Numbered from the stretch's first letter, positions 14,772 to 28,195 are shown. The stretch: 64,000 nt of DNA from Pseudomonas entomophila (GCF_013523125.1 NZ_JAAMQJ010000003.1:124001-188000), one strand, 5' to 3'. A program made the numbers and translations. The notes: generated by a model not told the origin, from the sequence alone.

Positions 14772-16135
14772 TTCACCCCTTCACCCTGAGCACACTGGTC
14801 GAACCGCTGCACGCCCGTCTGGTCGGGGGCGACGCCACCTTCACCGGCGTCAGCATCGACAGCCGCAGCGTTGTCCAGGGCCAACTGTTCGTGGCCTTGA
14901 GTGGGCCGCGTTTCGATGGCCACGATTACCTGGCCGAGGTCCAGGGCAAGGGCGCGGTTGCCGCCCTGGTGCAGCGCGAAGTGCCGGGCATCGACCTGCC
15001 CCAGTTGCTGGTCGACGACACGCGCCTGGCACTCGGCCAACTCGGCGCACTCAACCGTGAGGCCTTCGACAAGCCCGTGGTGGCGATCACCGGCTCCAGT
15101 GGCAAGACCACGGTCAAGGAGCTGCTGGCCAGCATCCTGCGCACCGCTGGGCCGGTCCTGGCCACCCGGGGCAACCTCAACAACGACCTGGGCGCGCCGT
15201 TGACCCTGCTGGAGATCGGCCGCGAGCACACTGCCGCGGTGATCGAGCTGGGCGCCTCGCGGCTGGGCGAGATCCGCTACACCGTGGGCCTGGCCCGACC
15301 TCAAGTGGCGATCCTCAACAACGCCGGGACCGCCCACGTCGGCGAGTTCGGCGGTCCGGACAAGATCGTCGAGGCCAAGGGCGAGATCATCGAAGGCCTG
15401 GAAGCCGACGGCACCGCCGTACTCAACCTGGACGACAAGGCCTTCCCAATCTGGCAACAGCGCGCCGCGGGTCGTCCGATTCTCACCTTCGCGCTGCGTG
15501 ACCCGCACGCCAGCTTCCATGCCTCGGACATCGCCCACGATACCCGTGGCTGTCCGTCCTTCCAGCTGCATGGCCCGGAGGGTTCGGTGGCCGTGCAACT
15601 CAACCTGCTTGGCACCCACAACGTGGCCAATGCCTTGGCCGCCGCCGCCGCGGCCCATGCCCTGGACGTCGAGCTGGACGCGATCGCCGCCGGGCTGGGT
15701 GCACTGCAGCCGGTCAAGGGCCGCACGGTGGCGCACGTGACGCCCAGCGGCGCGCGCGTGATCGACGACACCTACAACGCAAATCCCACCTCCATGTGCG
15801 CGGCGATTGATATACTCGCCGGCTTTTCCGGCCGCACCGTCCTGGTGCTGGGGAATATCGGCGAATTGGGTGACTGGGCCGAGCAAGGCCACCGCGAGGT
15901 CGGGGAGTATGCCCGCGGCAAGGTCGATGCGCTGTATGCGACGGGCGTCGACATGCGGCATGCCGTGCAGGCCTTCGGGGCCGACGGCCGCCATTTCGCC
16001 ACTCAGGCTGAGCTGATCGACGCCGTGCGCGCCGAGAACGCCAGCGACACCACCATTTTGATCAAAGGCTCACGCAGCGCCGCGATGGAACACGTCGTGG
16101 CGGCATTGTGCGGTGCCGGCGGGGAGAAACATTAA
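14768..16135 (+). CDS. murF: UDP-MurNAc-tripeptide:D-Ala-D-Ala ligase MurF
   Basis: A 455-residue Mur ligase with ATP site GSSGKTT at about 109-115, the [16 protein letters not shown] substrate-binding block near the N-terminus, and [11 protein letters not shown] typical of MurF. It completes UDP-MurNAc-pentapeptide by adding D-Ala-D-Ala, the product of the Ddl encoded downstream. It starts in the murE stop (ATGA) and its TAA shares a base with the mraY ATG. Confidence 0.98.
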
Positions 16136-17217
16136 TGCTGCTGCTGTTGGCCGAGTACCTGCAACAGTTCTACAAAGGCTTTGCGGTCTTCCAGTACCTG
16201 TCCCTGCGCGGGATTCTCGGCGTCCTGACCGCCTTGTCGCTGGCACTGTGGCTGGGGCCCTGGATGATCCGTACGCTGCAGACCCGCCAGATCGGCCAGG
16301 CCGTTCGCAATGACGGCCCGCAATCGCACCTGTCCAAGTCCGGCACGCCGACCATGGGCGGTGCCCTGATCCTGTCCGCCATCGGCATCAGCACGCTGCT
16401 GTGGGCCGACCTGACCAACCGCTACGTGTGGGTCGTGCTGATCGTCACCCTGCTGTTCGGCGCCATCGGCTGGGTCGACGACTACCGCAAGGTGATCGAG
16501 AAGAACTCCCGTGGCCTGCCGAGCCGCTGGAAATACTTCTGGCAGTCGGTGTTCGGCCTGGGCGCTGCGGTCTTTCTCTACGTGACCGCGCCCACCAGCG
16601 TCGAGACCACGCTGATCGTGCCGATGTTCAAGGACCTGACCCTGCCCCTGGGCGCAGGCTTCATCGTGCTGACCTACTTCGTCATCGTCGGCTCGAGCAA
16701 CGCGGTCAACCTCACCGACGGCCTCGATGGCCTGGCGATCATGCCGACCGTGATGGTCGGGGGTGCCCTAGGCATCTTCTGCTACCTGTCGGGCAACGTG
16801 AAATTCGCCGAATACCTGCTCATCCCGTACGTGCCAGGCGCCGGCGAGCTGATCGTGTTCTGCGGCGCGCTGATCGGGGCAGGCCTGGGCTTTCTCTGGT
16901 TCAACACCTACCCGGCCCAGGTGTTCATGGGTGACGTCGGCGCCCTGGCGCTGGGCGCGGCCCTGGGCACCATCGCGGTCATCGTCCGTCAGGAAATCGT
17001 GCTGTTCATCATGGGCGGCGTGTTCGTGATGGAGACCCTGTCGGTGGTCATCCAGGTCGCTTCGTTCAAGCTGACCGGCAAGCGGGTCTTCCGCATGGCG
17101 CCCATCCATCACCATTTCGAACTCAAGGGCTGGCCCGAGCCGCGCGTGATCGTGCGCTTCTGGATCATCACGGTGATCCTGGTGCTCATCGGCCTTGCCA
17201 CCCTGAAACTGAGGTAG
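16135..17217 (+). CDS. mraY: Phospho-MurNAc-pentapeptide translocase MraY
   Basis: A 360-residue polytopic protein, the same length as E. coli MraY, with about ten spans. KSGTPTMGG, the catalytic-loop [18 protein letters not shown] and PIHHHFE near the C-terminus are the MraY active-site segments. It transfers phospho-MurNAc-pentapeptide to undecaprenyl phosphate, making lipid I. ATG 16135 overlaps the murF stop as TAATG and gives the family N-terminus; an upstream in-frame ATG at 16108 would lie inside murF. Confidence 0.98.
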   Translation: MLLLLAEYLQQFYKGFAVFQYLSLRGILGVLTALSLALWLGPWMIRTLQTRQIGQAVRNDGPQSHLSKSGTPTMGGALILSAIGISTLLWADLTNRYVWVVLIVTLLFGAIGWVDDYRKVIEKNSRGLPSRWKYFWQSVFGLGAAVFLYVTAPTSVETTLIVPMFKDLTLPLGAGFIVLTYFVIVGSSNAVNLTDGLDGLAIMPTVMVGGALGIFCYLSGNVKFAEYLLIPYVPGAGELIVFCGALIGAGLGFLWFNTYPAQVFMGDVGALALGAALGTIAVIVRQEIVLFIMGGVFVMETLSVVIQVASFKLTGKRVFRMAPIHHHFELKGWPEPRVIVRFWIITVILVLIGLATLKLR

Positions 17218-17223
17218 TCGCGC

Positions 17224-18570
17224 GTGTCATTGATCGCATCTGACCACTTCCGCATCGTCGTCGGCCTCGGCAAGAGCGGCATGTCCCTGGTTCGCTTCCT
17301 GGCGAGCCGGGGCATCGCCTTTGCGGTCGCCGATACGCGCGCGCGCCCGCCAGAGCTCGAAACGCTGCGCCGCGACTACCCGAACGTGGACGTGCGCTGC
17401 GGTGAACTGGACGTCGAGTTCCTCTGTCGGGCCGACGAGCTGTACGTCAGCCCGGGCCTGGCCCTGAGCACGCCTGCACTGCAAGCGGCGGCAGCGCGGG
17501 GCGTGCGGCTGTCGGGGGACATCGAACTGTTCGCCCGGCAGACCAAGGCACCGATCGTGGCCATCACCGGCTCGAATGCCAAGAGCACCGTGACCACCTT
17601 GGTCGGCGAGATGGCAGCCCAAGCAGGCAAGCGTGTGGCGGTCGGCGGCAACCTGGGCACGCCGGCGCTGGACCTGCTGGACGACGATGTCGAGCTGTAC
17701 GTGCTCGAGCTGTCGAGCTTCCAGCTGGAAACCACCGATCAGCTCGACGCCGAGGTGGCGACCGTGCTGAACATCAGCGAAGACCACATGGACCGCTACA
17801 GCGGCCTGCCGGCCTACCACTTGGCCAAGCACCGGATCTTCCGTGGGGCACGCCAGGTGGTGGTCAACCGTCAGGACGCCCTGAGCCGACCGTTGCCGGT
17901 CGAAGGCCAGCCCTGCTGGACCTTCGGCCTCAATGCGCCGGACTTCAAGGCGTTCGGGCTACGCGAGGTAGCGGGCGAGAAGCACCTGGCGTTCGAATTC
18001 CAGCCCTTGATGCCGGTTCGCGAGCTGAAGGTCCGCGGCGCCCACAACCAGAGCAATGCCCTGGCCGCGTTGGCCTTGGGCCATGCGGTCGGTCTTCCCT
18101 TCGCACCGATGCTCGAAGCCCTGCGTGCCTTCACCGGGCTGGCCCACCGCTGCCAGTGGGTACGTGAGCGCGAGGCGGTGAACTGGTACGACGACTCCAA
18201 GGCCACCAACGTCGGCGCGGCCCTGGCCGCGATCGAAGGCCTGGGCGCCGACATCGACGGCAAGCTGGTGCTGATCGCCGGTGGCGACGGCAAGGGCGCC
18301 GACTTTTCGGCCCTGCGCGGCCCGGTGGCGCGTCATTGCCGCGCCGTGGTGCTGCTGGGGCGAGACGCCGAGCGCCTGGCCGAGGCGCTGGGCGACGAGG
18401 TTCCTCAGGTGCGCGTGGCCACCCTTGACGAGGCCGTGCAGCGCTGTGCTGCGCTGGCCTTGCCGGGCGACGCCGTACTGCTGTCGCCCGCCTGCGCCAG
18501 CCTCGACATGTTCCGCAATTTCGAAGAGCGTGGGCGTCTGTTCGCCCAGGCCGTGGGAGCACTGGCATGA
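17224..18570 (+). CDS. murD: UDP-MurNAc-L-Ala:D-Glu ligase MurD
   Basis: A 448-residue Mur ligase beginning with the Rossmann motif VVGLGKSGMSLVRFL. The ATP site reads GSNAKST (about 116-122), where many homologues have GSNGKST; the lysine and Ser/Thr are kept, and I recall the Ala variant as usual in Pseudomonas. LSSFQLE and WYDDSKATN are further family motifs. It adds D-Glu to UDP-MurNAc-L-Ala. GTG start 6 bp after mraY; it overlaps ftsW by 4 bp. Confidence 0.97.
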   Translation: MSLIASDHFRIVVGLGKSGMSLVRFLASRGIAFAVADTRARPPELETLRRDYPNVDVRCGELDVEFLCRADELYVSPGLALSTPALQAAAARGVRLSGDIELFARQTKAPIVAITGSNAKSTVTTLVGEMAAQAGKRVAVGGNLGTPALDLLDDDVELYVLELSSFQLETTDQLDAEVATVLNISEDHMDRYSGLPAYHLAKHRIFRGARQVVVNRQDALSRPLPVEGQPCWTFGLNAPDFKAFGLREVAGEKHLAFEFQPLMPVRELKVRGAHNQSNALAALALGHAVGLPFAPMLEALRAFTGLAHRCQWVREREAVNWYDDSKATNVGAALAAIEGLGADIDGKLVLIAGGDGKGADFSALRGPVARHCRAVVLLGRDAERLAEALGDEVPQVRVATLDEAVQRCAALALPGDAVLLSPACASLDMFRNFEERGRLFAQAVGALA

Positions 18571-19781
18571 TCTTCAACGTCATCAAGCCATATCCCTCGC
18601 CGCTGATCAGCGGCCGTGGCATCGACCTGGACTTCGCCTTCCTGGCCGGCTGCCTGGCATTGCTCGGCCTGGGCCTGGTGATGATCACCTCGGCATCGTC
18701 GGAAGTGGCGGCCGTGCAATCCGGCAACCCGCTGTACCACATGTTCCGCCACCTGGTGTACGTGGCCTTGGGCCTCGGCGCCTGCGGCGTGACCATGCTG
18801 GTGCCGATCGCCACCTGGCAGCGCATGGGCTTCACCATGTTGCTCTGCGCCTTCGGGCTGCTGGTGCTGGTGCTGGTGCCCGGCATCGGCCGTGAGGTCA
18901 ACGGTTCGATGCGCTGGATCGGTTTCAGCTTCTTCAACGTGCAGCCCTCGGAGATCGCCAAGGTCTTCGTGGTCATCTACCTGGCCGGTTACCTGGTCCG
19001 GCGCCAGCAGGAAGTGCGTGAGAGCTGGATGGGCTTCTTCAAGCCGTTCATCGTGCTGCTGCCCATGGCCGGCCTGCTGCTGATGGAGCCTGACTTCGGC
19101 GCTACCGTGGTCATGATGGGCGCTGCGGCGGCCATGCTGTTCCTCGGCGGGGTGGGGCTGTTCCGCTTCAGCCTGATGGTGGTGCTGGCCGTGGTGGCGG
19201 TGTTCGTGCTGGTACAGGCCCAGCCTTACCGGATGGCCCGTCTGATCACCTTCACCGACCCCTGGTCCGACCAGTTCGGCTCGGGCTACCAGCTGACCCA
19301 GGCCCTGATCGCCTTCGGCCGTGGCGAATGGCTGGGCGTGGGCCTGGGCAACAGCGTGCAGAAGCAGTTCTACCTGCCCGAGGCACACACCGACTTCGTG
19401 TTCTCGGTGCTGGCCGAAGAGCTGGGCGTGGTCGGTTCGCTGGTCACCGTGGCCCTGTTCGTGTTCGTCACCGTGCGCGCCCTGTACATCGGCCTGTGGG
19501 CCGAGAAAGCCAAGCAATTCTTCGCGGCCTACATGGCCTTCGGCCTGTCGTTCCTGTGGATCGGCCAGTTCCTGATCAACATCGGCGTGAACGTCGGCCT
19601 GCTACCGACCAAGGGGCTGACCTTGCCCTTCCTCAGCTACGGGGGCAGCTCGCTGGTGATCTGCTGCGCCTGCGTCGGGCTGTTGCTGCGCATCGAGTGG
19701 GAAAGCCGAACGCACCTGGGCAGCGAAGAGCACGAATTCAACGAGAGTGATTTTGCCGAGGAGCCTGCCCATGGCCGATGA
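18567..19781 (+). CDS. ftsW: Septal peptidoglycan glycosyltransferase FtsW
   Basis: A 404-residue SEDS-family protein with about ten spans. LDFAFLAGCLALLGLGLVMI forms the first span; GIGREVNGSMRWI, FNVQPSEIAK and the C-terminal LPFLSYGGSSL are SEDS signatures. The AEAHTDFVF-type segment (PEAHTDFVFSVLAEELG) holds the catalytic Asp region. It polymerises lipid II at the septum with FtsI. It starts in the murD stop and overlaps murG by 11 bp. Confidence 0.97.
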   Translation: MIFNVIKPYPSPLISGRGIDLDFAFLAGCLALLGLGLVMITSASSEVAAVQSGNPLYHMFRHLVYVALGLGACGVTMLVPIATWQRMGFTMLLCAFGLLVLVLVPGIGREVNGSMRWIGFSFFNVQPSEIAKVFVVIYLAGYLVRRQQEVRESWMGFFKPFIVLLPMAGLLLMEPDFGATVVMMGAAAAMLFLGGVGLFRFSLMVVLAVVAVFVLVQAQPYRMARLITFTDPWSDQFGSGYQLTQALIAFGRGEWLGVGLGNSVQKQFYLPEAHTDFVFSVLAEELGVVGSLVTVALFVFVTVRALYIGLWAEKAKQFFAAYMAFGLSFLWIGQFLINIGVNVGLLPTKGLTLPFLSYGGSSLVICCACVGLLLRIEWESRTHLGSEEHEFNESDFAEEPAHGR

Positions 19782-20842
19782 CGGCAAGAACGTATTGATC
19801 ATGGCCGGCGGCACGGGTGGGCATGTCTTCCCGGCCCTGGCCTGTGCGCGTGAGTTCCAGGCCCGCGGTTACCGTGTGCACTGGCTGGGCACGCCGCGCG
19901 GCATCGAGAACGAGTTGGTGCCCCAGGCGGGGCTGCCCCTGCACCTGATCCAGGTCACCGGGCTGCGCGGCAAGGGCAAGCTGTCCCTGCTCAAGGCGCC
20001 ATTGACCCTGGTCAAGGCGGTGGCCCAGGCCCGACGCATCATCCGGCAGATCAAGCCGGTCTGCGTGCTGGGGTTCGGGGGGTACGTGACCGGCCCTGGC
20101 GGCGTGGCGGCGCGTCTGTGCGGGGTGCCGCTGGTGATCCATGAACAGAATGCCCGCGCCGGTACGGCCAACCGCCTGCTGGCGCCGTTGGCGGCACGTG
20201 TCTGCGAAGCCTTCCCCGAGACGTTCCCGCCGAGCGAGAAACGCCGCACCACCGGTAATCCAGTGCGCGCCGAGCTGTTCCTGAATGACGCTCGCGTGCC
20301 CCTGAGCGGGCGCCGTGCACGCCTGCTGGTGCTGGGCGGCAGCCTGGGGGCCGAGCCGTTGAACGTGCTGCTGCCCCAGGCGTTGGCCAAGGTGCCGGGC
20401 GAGGTGCGCCCGGAGGTCTTCCACCAGGCCGGCCGGCAGCATGCCGCGATCACCGCCGAGCGCTACCGCGAGGCCGGGCTCGAGGCCCAGGTCGAACCGT
20501 TCATCAAGGACATGGCCCAGGCCTATGGCTGGGCCGACCTGGTGGTGTGCCGCTCCGGCGCGCTGACCGTGAGCGAACTGGCTGCCGCCGGGCTGCCGTC
20601 GGTGCTGGTGCCCTTGCCCCACGCCATCGACGATCACCAGACCCACAACGCTCATTATCTGGCACGCGAAGGCGCCGCCTTCCTGATGCCACAAGCGACA
20701 ACCGGCGCAGCGCAGCTCGCTGAACGCCTGAACGAGGTGCTGATGCAACCCGAGAAACTCAACGCCATGGCCGGCACCGCACGCCGCCTGGCCACGCCTG
20801 ACGCAACCGGCACCGTGGTCGACCTCTGCCTGGAGGTCGCCC

Positions 20843-20850
<8 letters not shown>
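19771..20850 (+). CDS. murG: UDP-GlcNAc:lipid I GlcNAc transferase MurG
   Basis: A 359-residue GT28 enzyme: [14 protein letters not shown] is the lipid-I-binding glycine loop, [12 protein letters not shown] the second G-loop, and [19 protein letters not shown] the nucleotide-sugar site. It makes lipid II on the inner face of the membrane. I start at ATG 19771, which has a GAGGAG ribosome-binding site and the family N-terminus ([14 protein letters not shown]), although the frame is open to 19747. It overlaps ftsW by 11 bp and murC by 8 bp. Confidence 0.97.
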
Positions 20851-23253
<2,403 letters not shown>

Positions 23254-23259
23254 CGAGCC

Positions 23260-24129
23260 ATGCAAGGCGCGATGGTACGTCAGCAGCAACCCGCCCCCGG
23301 CCGCAACAAGCCGGTGCCGCGTGGTGCCAGTCGTCTGGTGGCTGAGGAGCCGGTCGCGGCGCGCCTGAAGAAGACCCACTTCGGCTTCTTCAAGCGGCTG
23401 TTCTGGCCCGTGCTGCTGGTGGCGGCAGGTTTCGGCGCCTACGAGGGCGCCATTCGCCTGATGCCCTATGCCGACCGTCCCATCACCAAGATCGCCGTGC
23501 AGGGCGACCTGAGCTACATCAGCCAGCAGGCCGTGCAGCAGCGGATCGCCCCGTACGTCGCCGCCAGCTTCTTCACCGTCGACCTGAGCGCGATGCGCGC
23601 CGAACTCGAGCAGATGCCCTGGATCGCCCATGCCGAAATGCGCCGTGTCTGGCCGGACGAGGTCGTGGTGCGGCTCGAAGAGCAACTGCCCGTGGCGCGG
23701 TGGGGCGACGACGCCTTGCTCAACAACCAGGGCCAGGCCTTCGCGCCGCGCGAGCTGGCCAACTACGAACACCTGCCCAAGCTGGCCGGGCCGCAGCGTG
23801 CGCCGCAGCAGGTCATGCAGCAATACCAGGTGCTGAGCCAGATGCTGCGTCCGCTGGGCTTCTCCATTGCCCGGCTGGAGCTGCGCGAGCGCGGCAGCTG
23901 GTTCCTCACCACCGGCTCCGGCACCGCCGGGCCGGGGATCGAATTACTGTTGGGACGTGACCACCTGGTAGAAAAGATGCGCCGTTTCATTGCCATTTAC
24001 GACAAGACACTCAAAGAGCAGATCACCCACATCGCCCGCATCGATCTGCGTTACGCCAACGGCCTGGCCGTTGGTTGGCGGGAACCGATTGCACCGACGA
24101 CGGCCCAACCCGCCGTTGCCAAGAATTAG
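23260..24129 (+). CDS. ftsQ: Cell division protein FtsQ
   Basis: A 289-residue bitopic protein: a basic cytoplasmic N-terminus of about 45 residues, one span (about residues 48-65, [20 protein letters not shown]), a POTRA domain ([22 protein letters not shown]) and the FtsQ/DivIB domain ([24 protein letters not shown], written here only as the family block). It scaffolds FtsB-FtsL at the divisome. It lies 6 bp after ddlB and 15 bp before ftsA. Confidence 0.96.
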   Translation: MQGAMVRQQQPAPGRNKPVPRGASRLVAEEPVAARLKKTHFGFFKRLFWPVLLVAAGFGAYEGAIRLMPYADRPITKIAVQGDLSYISQQAVQQRIAPYVAASFFTVDLSAMRAELEQMPWIAHAEMRRVWPDEVVVRLEEQLPVARWGDDALLNNQGQAFAPRELANYEHLPKLAGPQRAPQQVMQQYQVLSQMLRPLGFSIARLELRERGSWFLTTGSGTAGPGIELLLGRDHLVEKMRRFIAIYDKTLKEQITHIARIDLRYANGLAVGWREPIAPTTAQPAVAKN

Positions 24130-24144
24130 AGAGAGGCAGGACAA

Positions 24145-25398
24145 ATGGCAAACGCGCATAGCGGAAAGATGATCGTCGGGCTGGACATCGGCACCTCCAA
24201 GGTGGTGGCGCTGGTGGGCGAAGTCGGTGAAGACGGGACGCTGGAAATCGTCGGCATCGGGACCCACCCGTCCCGCGGCCTGAAGAAGGGCGTGGTGGTG
24301 AACATCGAATCGACCGTGCAGTCGATTCAGCGCGCCGTGGAAGAAGCCCAGCTGATGGCCGGCTGCCGCATCCACTCGGCCTTCGTCGGCGTGGCGGGCA
24401 ACCACATCCGCAGCCTGAACTCCCACGGCATCGTCGCCATCCGCGACCGCGAGGTCAGCACCGCCGACCTGGAGCGTGTGCTGGACGCCGCCCAGGCCGT
24501 CGCCATCCCGGCCGATCAACGCGTCCTGCACACCCTGCCGCAGGACTACGTGATCGACAACCAGGAAGGCGTGCGTGAGCCCCTGGGCATGTCCGGCGTA
24601 CGTCTGGAAGCCAAGGTGCACGTGGTGACCTGTGCGGTCAACGCCGCGCAGAACATCGAGAAGTGCGTGCGTCGCTGTGGCCTGGAAATCGACGACATCA
24701 TCCTCGAGCAACTGGCTTCGGCCTACTCGGTGCTGACCGACGACGAGAAAGAGCTGGGCGTGTGCCTGGTGGACATCGGCGGCGGCACGACCGACATCGC
24801 CATCTTCACCGAAGGTGCCATTCGTCACACAGCCGTGATTCCCATTGCCGGTGATCAGGTTACCAACGACATTGCCATGGCCTTGCGCACGCCGACCCAG
24901 TACGCTGAGGAGATCAAGATCCGTTATGCCTGCGCCCTGGCCAAACTGGCCAGCGCGGGCGAAACGATCAAGGTGCCGAGCGTCGGTGATCGCCCACCGC
25001 GCGAGTTGTCGCGTCAAGCCTTGGCCGAAGTGGTCGAGCCGCGCTACGACGAGCTTTTCACCTTGATCCAGGCAGAATTGCGCCGCAGCGGCTATGAAGA
25101 CCTGGTGCCTGCGGGCATCGTGTTGACCGGTGGTACCGCGAAGATGGAAGGTGCCGTGGAACTGGCCGAAGAAATTTTCCACATGCCGGTGCGCCTGGGC
25201 GTACCGCATAGCGTTCGGGGGCTGAGCGACGTCGTGCGCAACCCGATCTATTCCACAGGCGTGGGATTGCTCGCCTACGGTCTGCAGAAGCAGTCCGACG
25301 ACATCCCGCAGGCCGGGCACGGCGGCAACAGTTACGGCGAAGAAACGAAGGCCCCAGTGCTTGAGCGCTTCAAGCGCTGGGTCCAAGGCAATTTCTAA
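24145..25398 (+). CDS. ftsA: Cell division actin homologue FtsA
   Basis: A 417-residue actin-fold ATPase. IVGLDIGTSKVVALVGE is phosphate loop 1, LVDIGGGTTDIAIF phosphate loop 2, and GIVLTGGTAKMEG the adenosine site. The end (VLERFKRWVQGNF) is the amphipathic membrane-targeting helix. It tethers FtsZ to the membrane and recruits later divisome proteins. A GAGAGG ribosome-binding site precedes the ATG; 56 bp separate it from ftsZ. Confidence 0.98.
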   Translation: MANAHSGKMIVGLDIGTSKVVALVGEVGEDGTLEIVGIGTHPSRGLKKGVVVNIESTVQSIQRAVEEAQLMAGCRIHSAFVGVAGNHIRSLNSHGIVAIRDREVSTADLERVLDAAQAVAIPADQRVLHTLPQDYVIDNQEGVREPLGMSGVRLEAKVHVVTCAVNAAQNIEKCVRRCGLEIDDIILEQLASAYSVLTDDEKELGVCLVDIGGGTTDIAIFTEGAIRHTAVIPIAGDQVTNDIAMALRTPTQYAEEIKIRYACALAKLASAGETIKVPSVGDRPPRELSRQALAEVVEPRYDELFTLIQAELRRSGYEDLVPAGIVLTGGTAKMEGAVELAEEIFHMPVRLGVPHSVRGLSDVVRNPIYSTGVGLLAYGLQKQSDDIPQAGHGGNSYGEETKAPVLERFKRWVQGNF

Positions 25399-25454
25399 GT
25401 TTCAAAAGCAGTAGTGGCAGGCGCACAAAACTAGAGAATGTAAGGAGAGGGAAA

Positions 25455-26657
25455 ATGTTCGAGCTCGTAGACAACGTCCCGCAAAGCCCGGTCATCAAGG
25501 TGATCGGCGTCGGTGGCGGCGGTGGCAACGCCGTCAACCACATGGTCAAGAGCAACATCGAAGGCGTCGAGTTCATCTGCGCCAACACCGATGCTCAGGC
25601 GCTCAAGAACATTGGTGCGCGCACTATCCTGCAGCTGGGGACCGGGGTCACCAAGGGCTTGGGCGCTGGCGCCAACCCGGAAGTCGGTCGTCAGGCCGCG
25701 CTGGAAGACCGCGAACGCATCGCCGAAGTGCTGCAAGGCACCAACATGGTGTTCATCACCACCGGCATGGGTGGCGGTACCGGCACCGGTGCGGCCCCGA
25801 TCATCGCCGAAGTGGCGAAGGAGATGGGCATCCTGACCGTGGCCGTGGTCACGCGTCCGTTCCCGTTCGAAGGCCGCAAGCGCATGCAGATCGCCGACGA
25901 GGGGATTCGCTCGCTGGCCGAGAGCGTCGACTCGCTGATCACCATTCCCAACGAAAAACTGCTGACCATTCTCGGCAAGGACGCCAGCCTGCTGTCCGCT
26001 TTCGCCAAGGCCGATGACGTACTGGCCGGTGCCGTGCGCGGTATCTCCGACATCATCAAGCGTCCCGGCATGATCAACGTCGACTTCGCCGACGTGCGCA
26101 CCGTGATGGGCGAGATGGGCATGGCCATGATGGGCACCGGCTGCGCCAGCGGTCCGAACCGTGCGCGCGAAGCGACCGAAGCGGCCATCCGCAACCCGCT
26201 GCTCGAAGACGTCAACCTGCAAGGCGCCCGCGGCATCCTGGTCAACATCACCGCCGGTCCCGACCTGTCCCTGGGCGAATACTCCGACGTTGGTAGCATC
26301 ATCGAGGCCTTCGCCTCCGACCACGCCATGGTCAAGGTCGGTACCGTCATCGACCCGGACATGCGCGACGAGCTGCACGTGACCGTCGTGGCCACCGGCC
26401 TGGGCGCGCGCATCGAGAAGCCGGTCAAGGTGATCGACAACACGCTGCAGTCGACGGCCGCTTCGGCCTCCCAGCAGACCCCGGCACCGGCGCCCGTACG
26501 CAACGAGCAGTCGTCGGTCAACTACCGCGACCTCGAGCGCCCGACCGTCATGCGCAACCAGGCGCACCAAGGTGCCGCAGCCGCTGCCAAGCTCAACCCG
26601 CAAGACGACCTGGATTACCTGGACATTCCAGCCTTCCTGCGCCGTCAGGCCGATTGA
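25455..26657 (+). CDS. ftsZ: Cell division GTPase FtsZ
   Basis: A 400-residue tubulin homologue. GTP-binding signature GGGTGTG at 106-112, IGVGGGGGNAVNHM near the start, and the T7 loop NVDFADVRTVM. A flexible linker rich in Ala, Pro and Gln (about 320-375) precedes the conserved C-terminal peptide DYLDIPAFLRRQAD that binds FtsA and ZipA. AAGGAGAGG gives a strong ribosome-binding site. Last division gene of the cluster. Confidence 0.99.
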   Translation: MFELVDNVPQSPVIKVIGVGGGGGNAVNHMVKSNIEGVEFICANTDAQALKNIGARTILQLGTGVTKGLGAGANPEVGRQAALEDRERIAEVLQGTNMVFITTGMGGGTGTGAAPIIAEVAKEMGILTVAVVTRPFPFEGRKRMQIADEGIRSLAESVDSLITIPNEKLLTILGKDASLLSAFAKADDVLAGAVRGISDIIKRPGMINVDFADVRTVMGEMGMAMMGTGCASGPNRAREATEAAIRNPLLEDVNLQGARGILVNITAGPDLSLGEYSDVGSIIEAFASDHAMVKVGTVIDPDMRDELHVTVVATGLGARIEKPVKVIDNTLQSTAASASQQTPAPAPVRNEQSSVNYRDLERPTVMRNQAHQGAAAAAKLNPQDDLDYLDIPAFLRRQAD

Positions 26658-26769
26658 TGGAATTTATCAGGGCTATGCAGGTGATTGGTGTTCAGCAAAG
26701 GTCGGGTCTGTTATCATCCCTGGCCTTTGTTGATACCTGTTCGCAATTTGCGCTGAAGCGGCCGAAGCC

Positions 26770-27681
26770 ATGATTAGACAACGCACCCTGAAGAATACCA
26801 TCCGTGCCACAGGCGTCGGCCTGCACTCGGGGGAAAAGGTCTACCTGACCCTCAAGCCCGCGCCTGTCGACACTGGCATCGTCTTTCGCCGCGCCGACCT
26901 GAACCCGGTCGTGGAAATCGCCGCCTGGGCGAAGAACGTCGGTGAGACCACCATGTCGACGACCCTGGTCGACGGTGGAGTGAAGGTCGATACCGTCGAG
27001 CACCTGCTGTCGGCCATGGCGGGCCTGGGCATCGACAATGCCTATGTGGAGCTTTCCGCGTCGGAAGTCCCGATCATGGACGGCAGCGCCGGTCCATTCG
27101 TGTTTCTGATTCAGTCGGCCGGCCTGGAAGAGCAGGACGCGCCGAAGAAATTCATCCGGATTCTGCGTGAAGTCACCGTCACCGACGGCGACAAGCGCGC
27201 CACCTTCAAGCCGTTCGAGGGCTTCAAGGTGAGTTTCGAAATAGACTTCGACCACCCGGTGCTGCGCAACCGCACGCAGACGGCCAGCGTCGACTTCTCC
27301 AGCACCTCGTTCGTCAAGGAAGTCAGCCGCGCCCGTACGTTCGGCTTCATGCGCGACCTGGAATACATGCGCAAGCACAATCGCGCATTGGGTGGCAGCG
27401 TGGCCAACGCCATCGTCGTCGACGAGAGCGGTGTACTCAACGAAGATGGCCTGCGGTACGAGGACGAATTCGTCAAGCACAAGATCCTCGACGCCATCGG
27501 CGACCTGTACCTGCTGGGCAAGAGCCTGATTGGCGAGTTCTATGGCTTCAAGTCCGGCCACGCGCTGAACAACAAGCTGTTGCGCCGCCTGATCGACGAG
27601 ACCGATGCCTGGGAAGTCGTGACGTTCGAAGACGCCAGCACGGCGCCGATTTCCTACATGCGGCCTGTCGCCGCCGTGTAA
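26770..27681 (+). CDS. lpxC: UDP-3-O-acyl-GlcNAc deacetylase LpxC
   Basis: A 303-residue zinc deacetylase: [18 protein letters not shown] at the N-terminus, [18 protein letters not shown] with the first zinc His, MDGSAGPFV, and [14 protein letters not shown] carrying the other zinc ligands (HxxxD). It catalyses the committed step of lipid A synthesis. The 112-bp gap after ftsZ holds a TATCAT -10-like hexamer (26712-26717) with no good -35; a separate promoter is likely but not shown. Adjacent to ftsZ as in E. coli. Confidence 0.98.
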   Translation: MIRQRTLKNTIRATGVGLHSGEKVYLTLKPAPVDTGIVFRRADLNPVVEIAAWAKNVGETTMSTTLVDGGVKVDTVEHLLSAMAGLGIDNAYVELSASEVPIMDGSAGPFVFLIQSAGLEEQDAPKKFIRILREVTVTDGDKRATFKPFEGFKVSFEIDFDHPVLRNRTQTASVDFSSTSFVKEVSRARTFGFMRDLEYMRKHNRALGGSVANAIVVDESGVLNEDGLRYEDEFVKHKILDAIGDLYLLGKSLIGEFYGFKSGHALNNKLLRRLIDETDAWEVVTFEDASTAPISYMRPVAAV

Positions 27682-27705
27682 GCGATCGTTCTGCGATGCA
27701 CTGAA

Positions 27706-27732
27706 AAGGCCGCCCTCCGGGGCGGCCTTTTT
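27706..27732. terminator. Bidirectional terminator between lpxC and dciA
   Basis: Stem AAGGCCGCCC / GGGCGGCCTT with a 4-nt loop (TCCG), a T-run on the plus strand and an A-run before the stem that gives U-residues on the minus strand. It serves the convergent genes lpxC and dciA. Confidence 0.9.
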
Positions 27733-27739
27733 CGTGGGG

Positions 27740-28195
27740 TCAGGGTTTGGCCGGCGCGTGTTTGGCCAGACGCTCCAAGGCCTGCCGCAAGCGCGGATCG
27801 CTGATCCCTTCGGCCGAGTCACGGATGCTGGCGGCCGCATCGTTCGATAGCACCAATGGCTGACTGATCCGGGGTGCAGACACCAGAGGGGGGCGGACCT
27901 GAAAGCGGATTTTCTGCAGGTTGCCAAAGGCCTCCAGTGCCTGGAGCTGGCGTTGCAGGCGTTTTTGCTGATAACGCAGGCGCGTGGCCCAATGCCCGTC
28001 GGTGACCACCAGCGACAGGACGCCGTCGCGCCATGCCGCGATATGGCAATGGGCGCGTGCCGCCGGCTGCAGCTGGCTTTCCAGCAGGCGCTGCAAATGC
28101 GCCAGACGCTGGGCCTGGTTGAGCAGCAGCTTGAGCGGACGCGCGCCACGCAGCAGTTCGGACGGCGGGCGGGCGGGGGAGGGCTTGTAGGCCAT
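27740..28195 (-). CDS. dciA: DciA-type (DUF721) DnaB-interacting protein
   Basis: A 151-residue basic protein of the DUF721 family: PARPPSELLRGARPLKLLLNQAQRL, then the core HCHIAAWRDGVLSLVVTDGHWATRLRYQQ, in which the GVLxLxVxxxxWAxxLRY pattern is the family signature. DciA is the ancestral loader of replicative helicase DnaB in bacteria without DnaC. I chose ATG 28195 (MAYKPSPAR); the frame stays open upstream but is low in quality there. Convergent with lpxC, divergent from secA. Confidence 0.87.
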   Translation of the reverse strand: MAYKPSPARPPSELLRGARPLKLLLNQAQRLAHLQRLLESQLQPAARAHCHIAAWRDGVLSLVVTDGHWATRLRYQQKRLQRQLQALEAFGNLQKIRFQVRPPLVSAPRISQPLVLSNDAAASIRDSAEGISDPRLRQALERLAKHAPAKP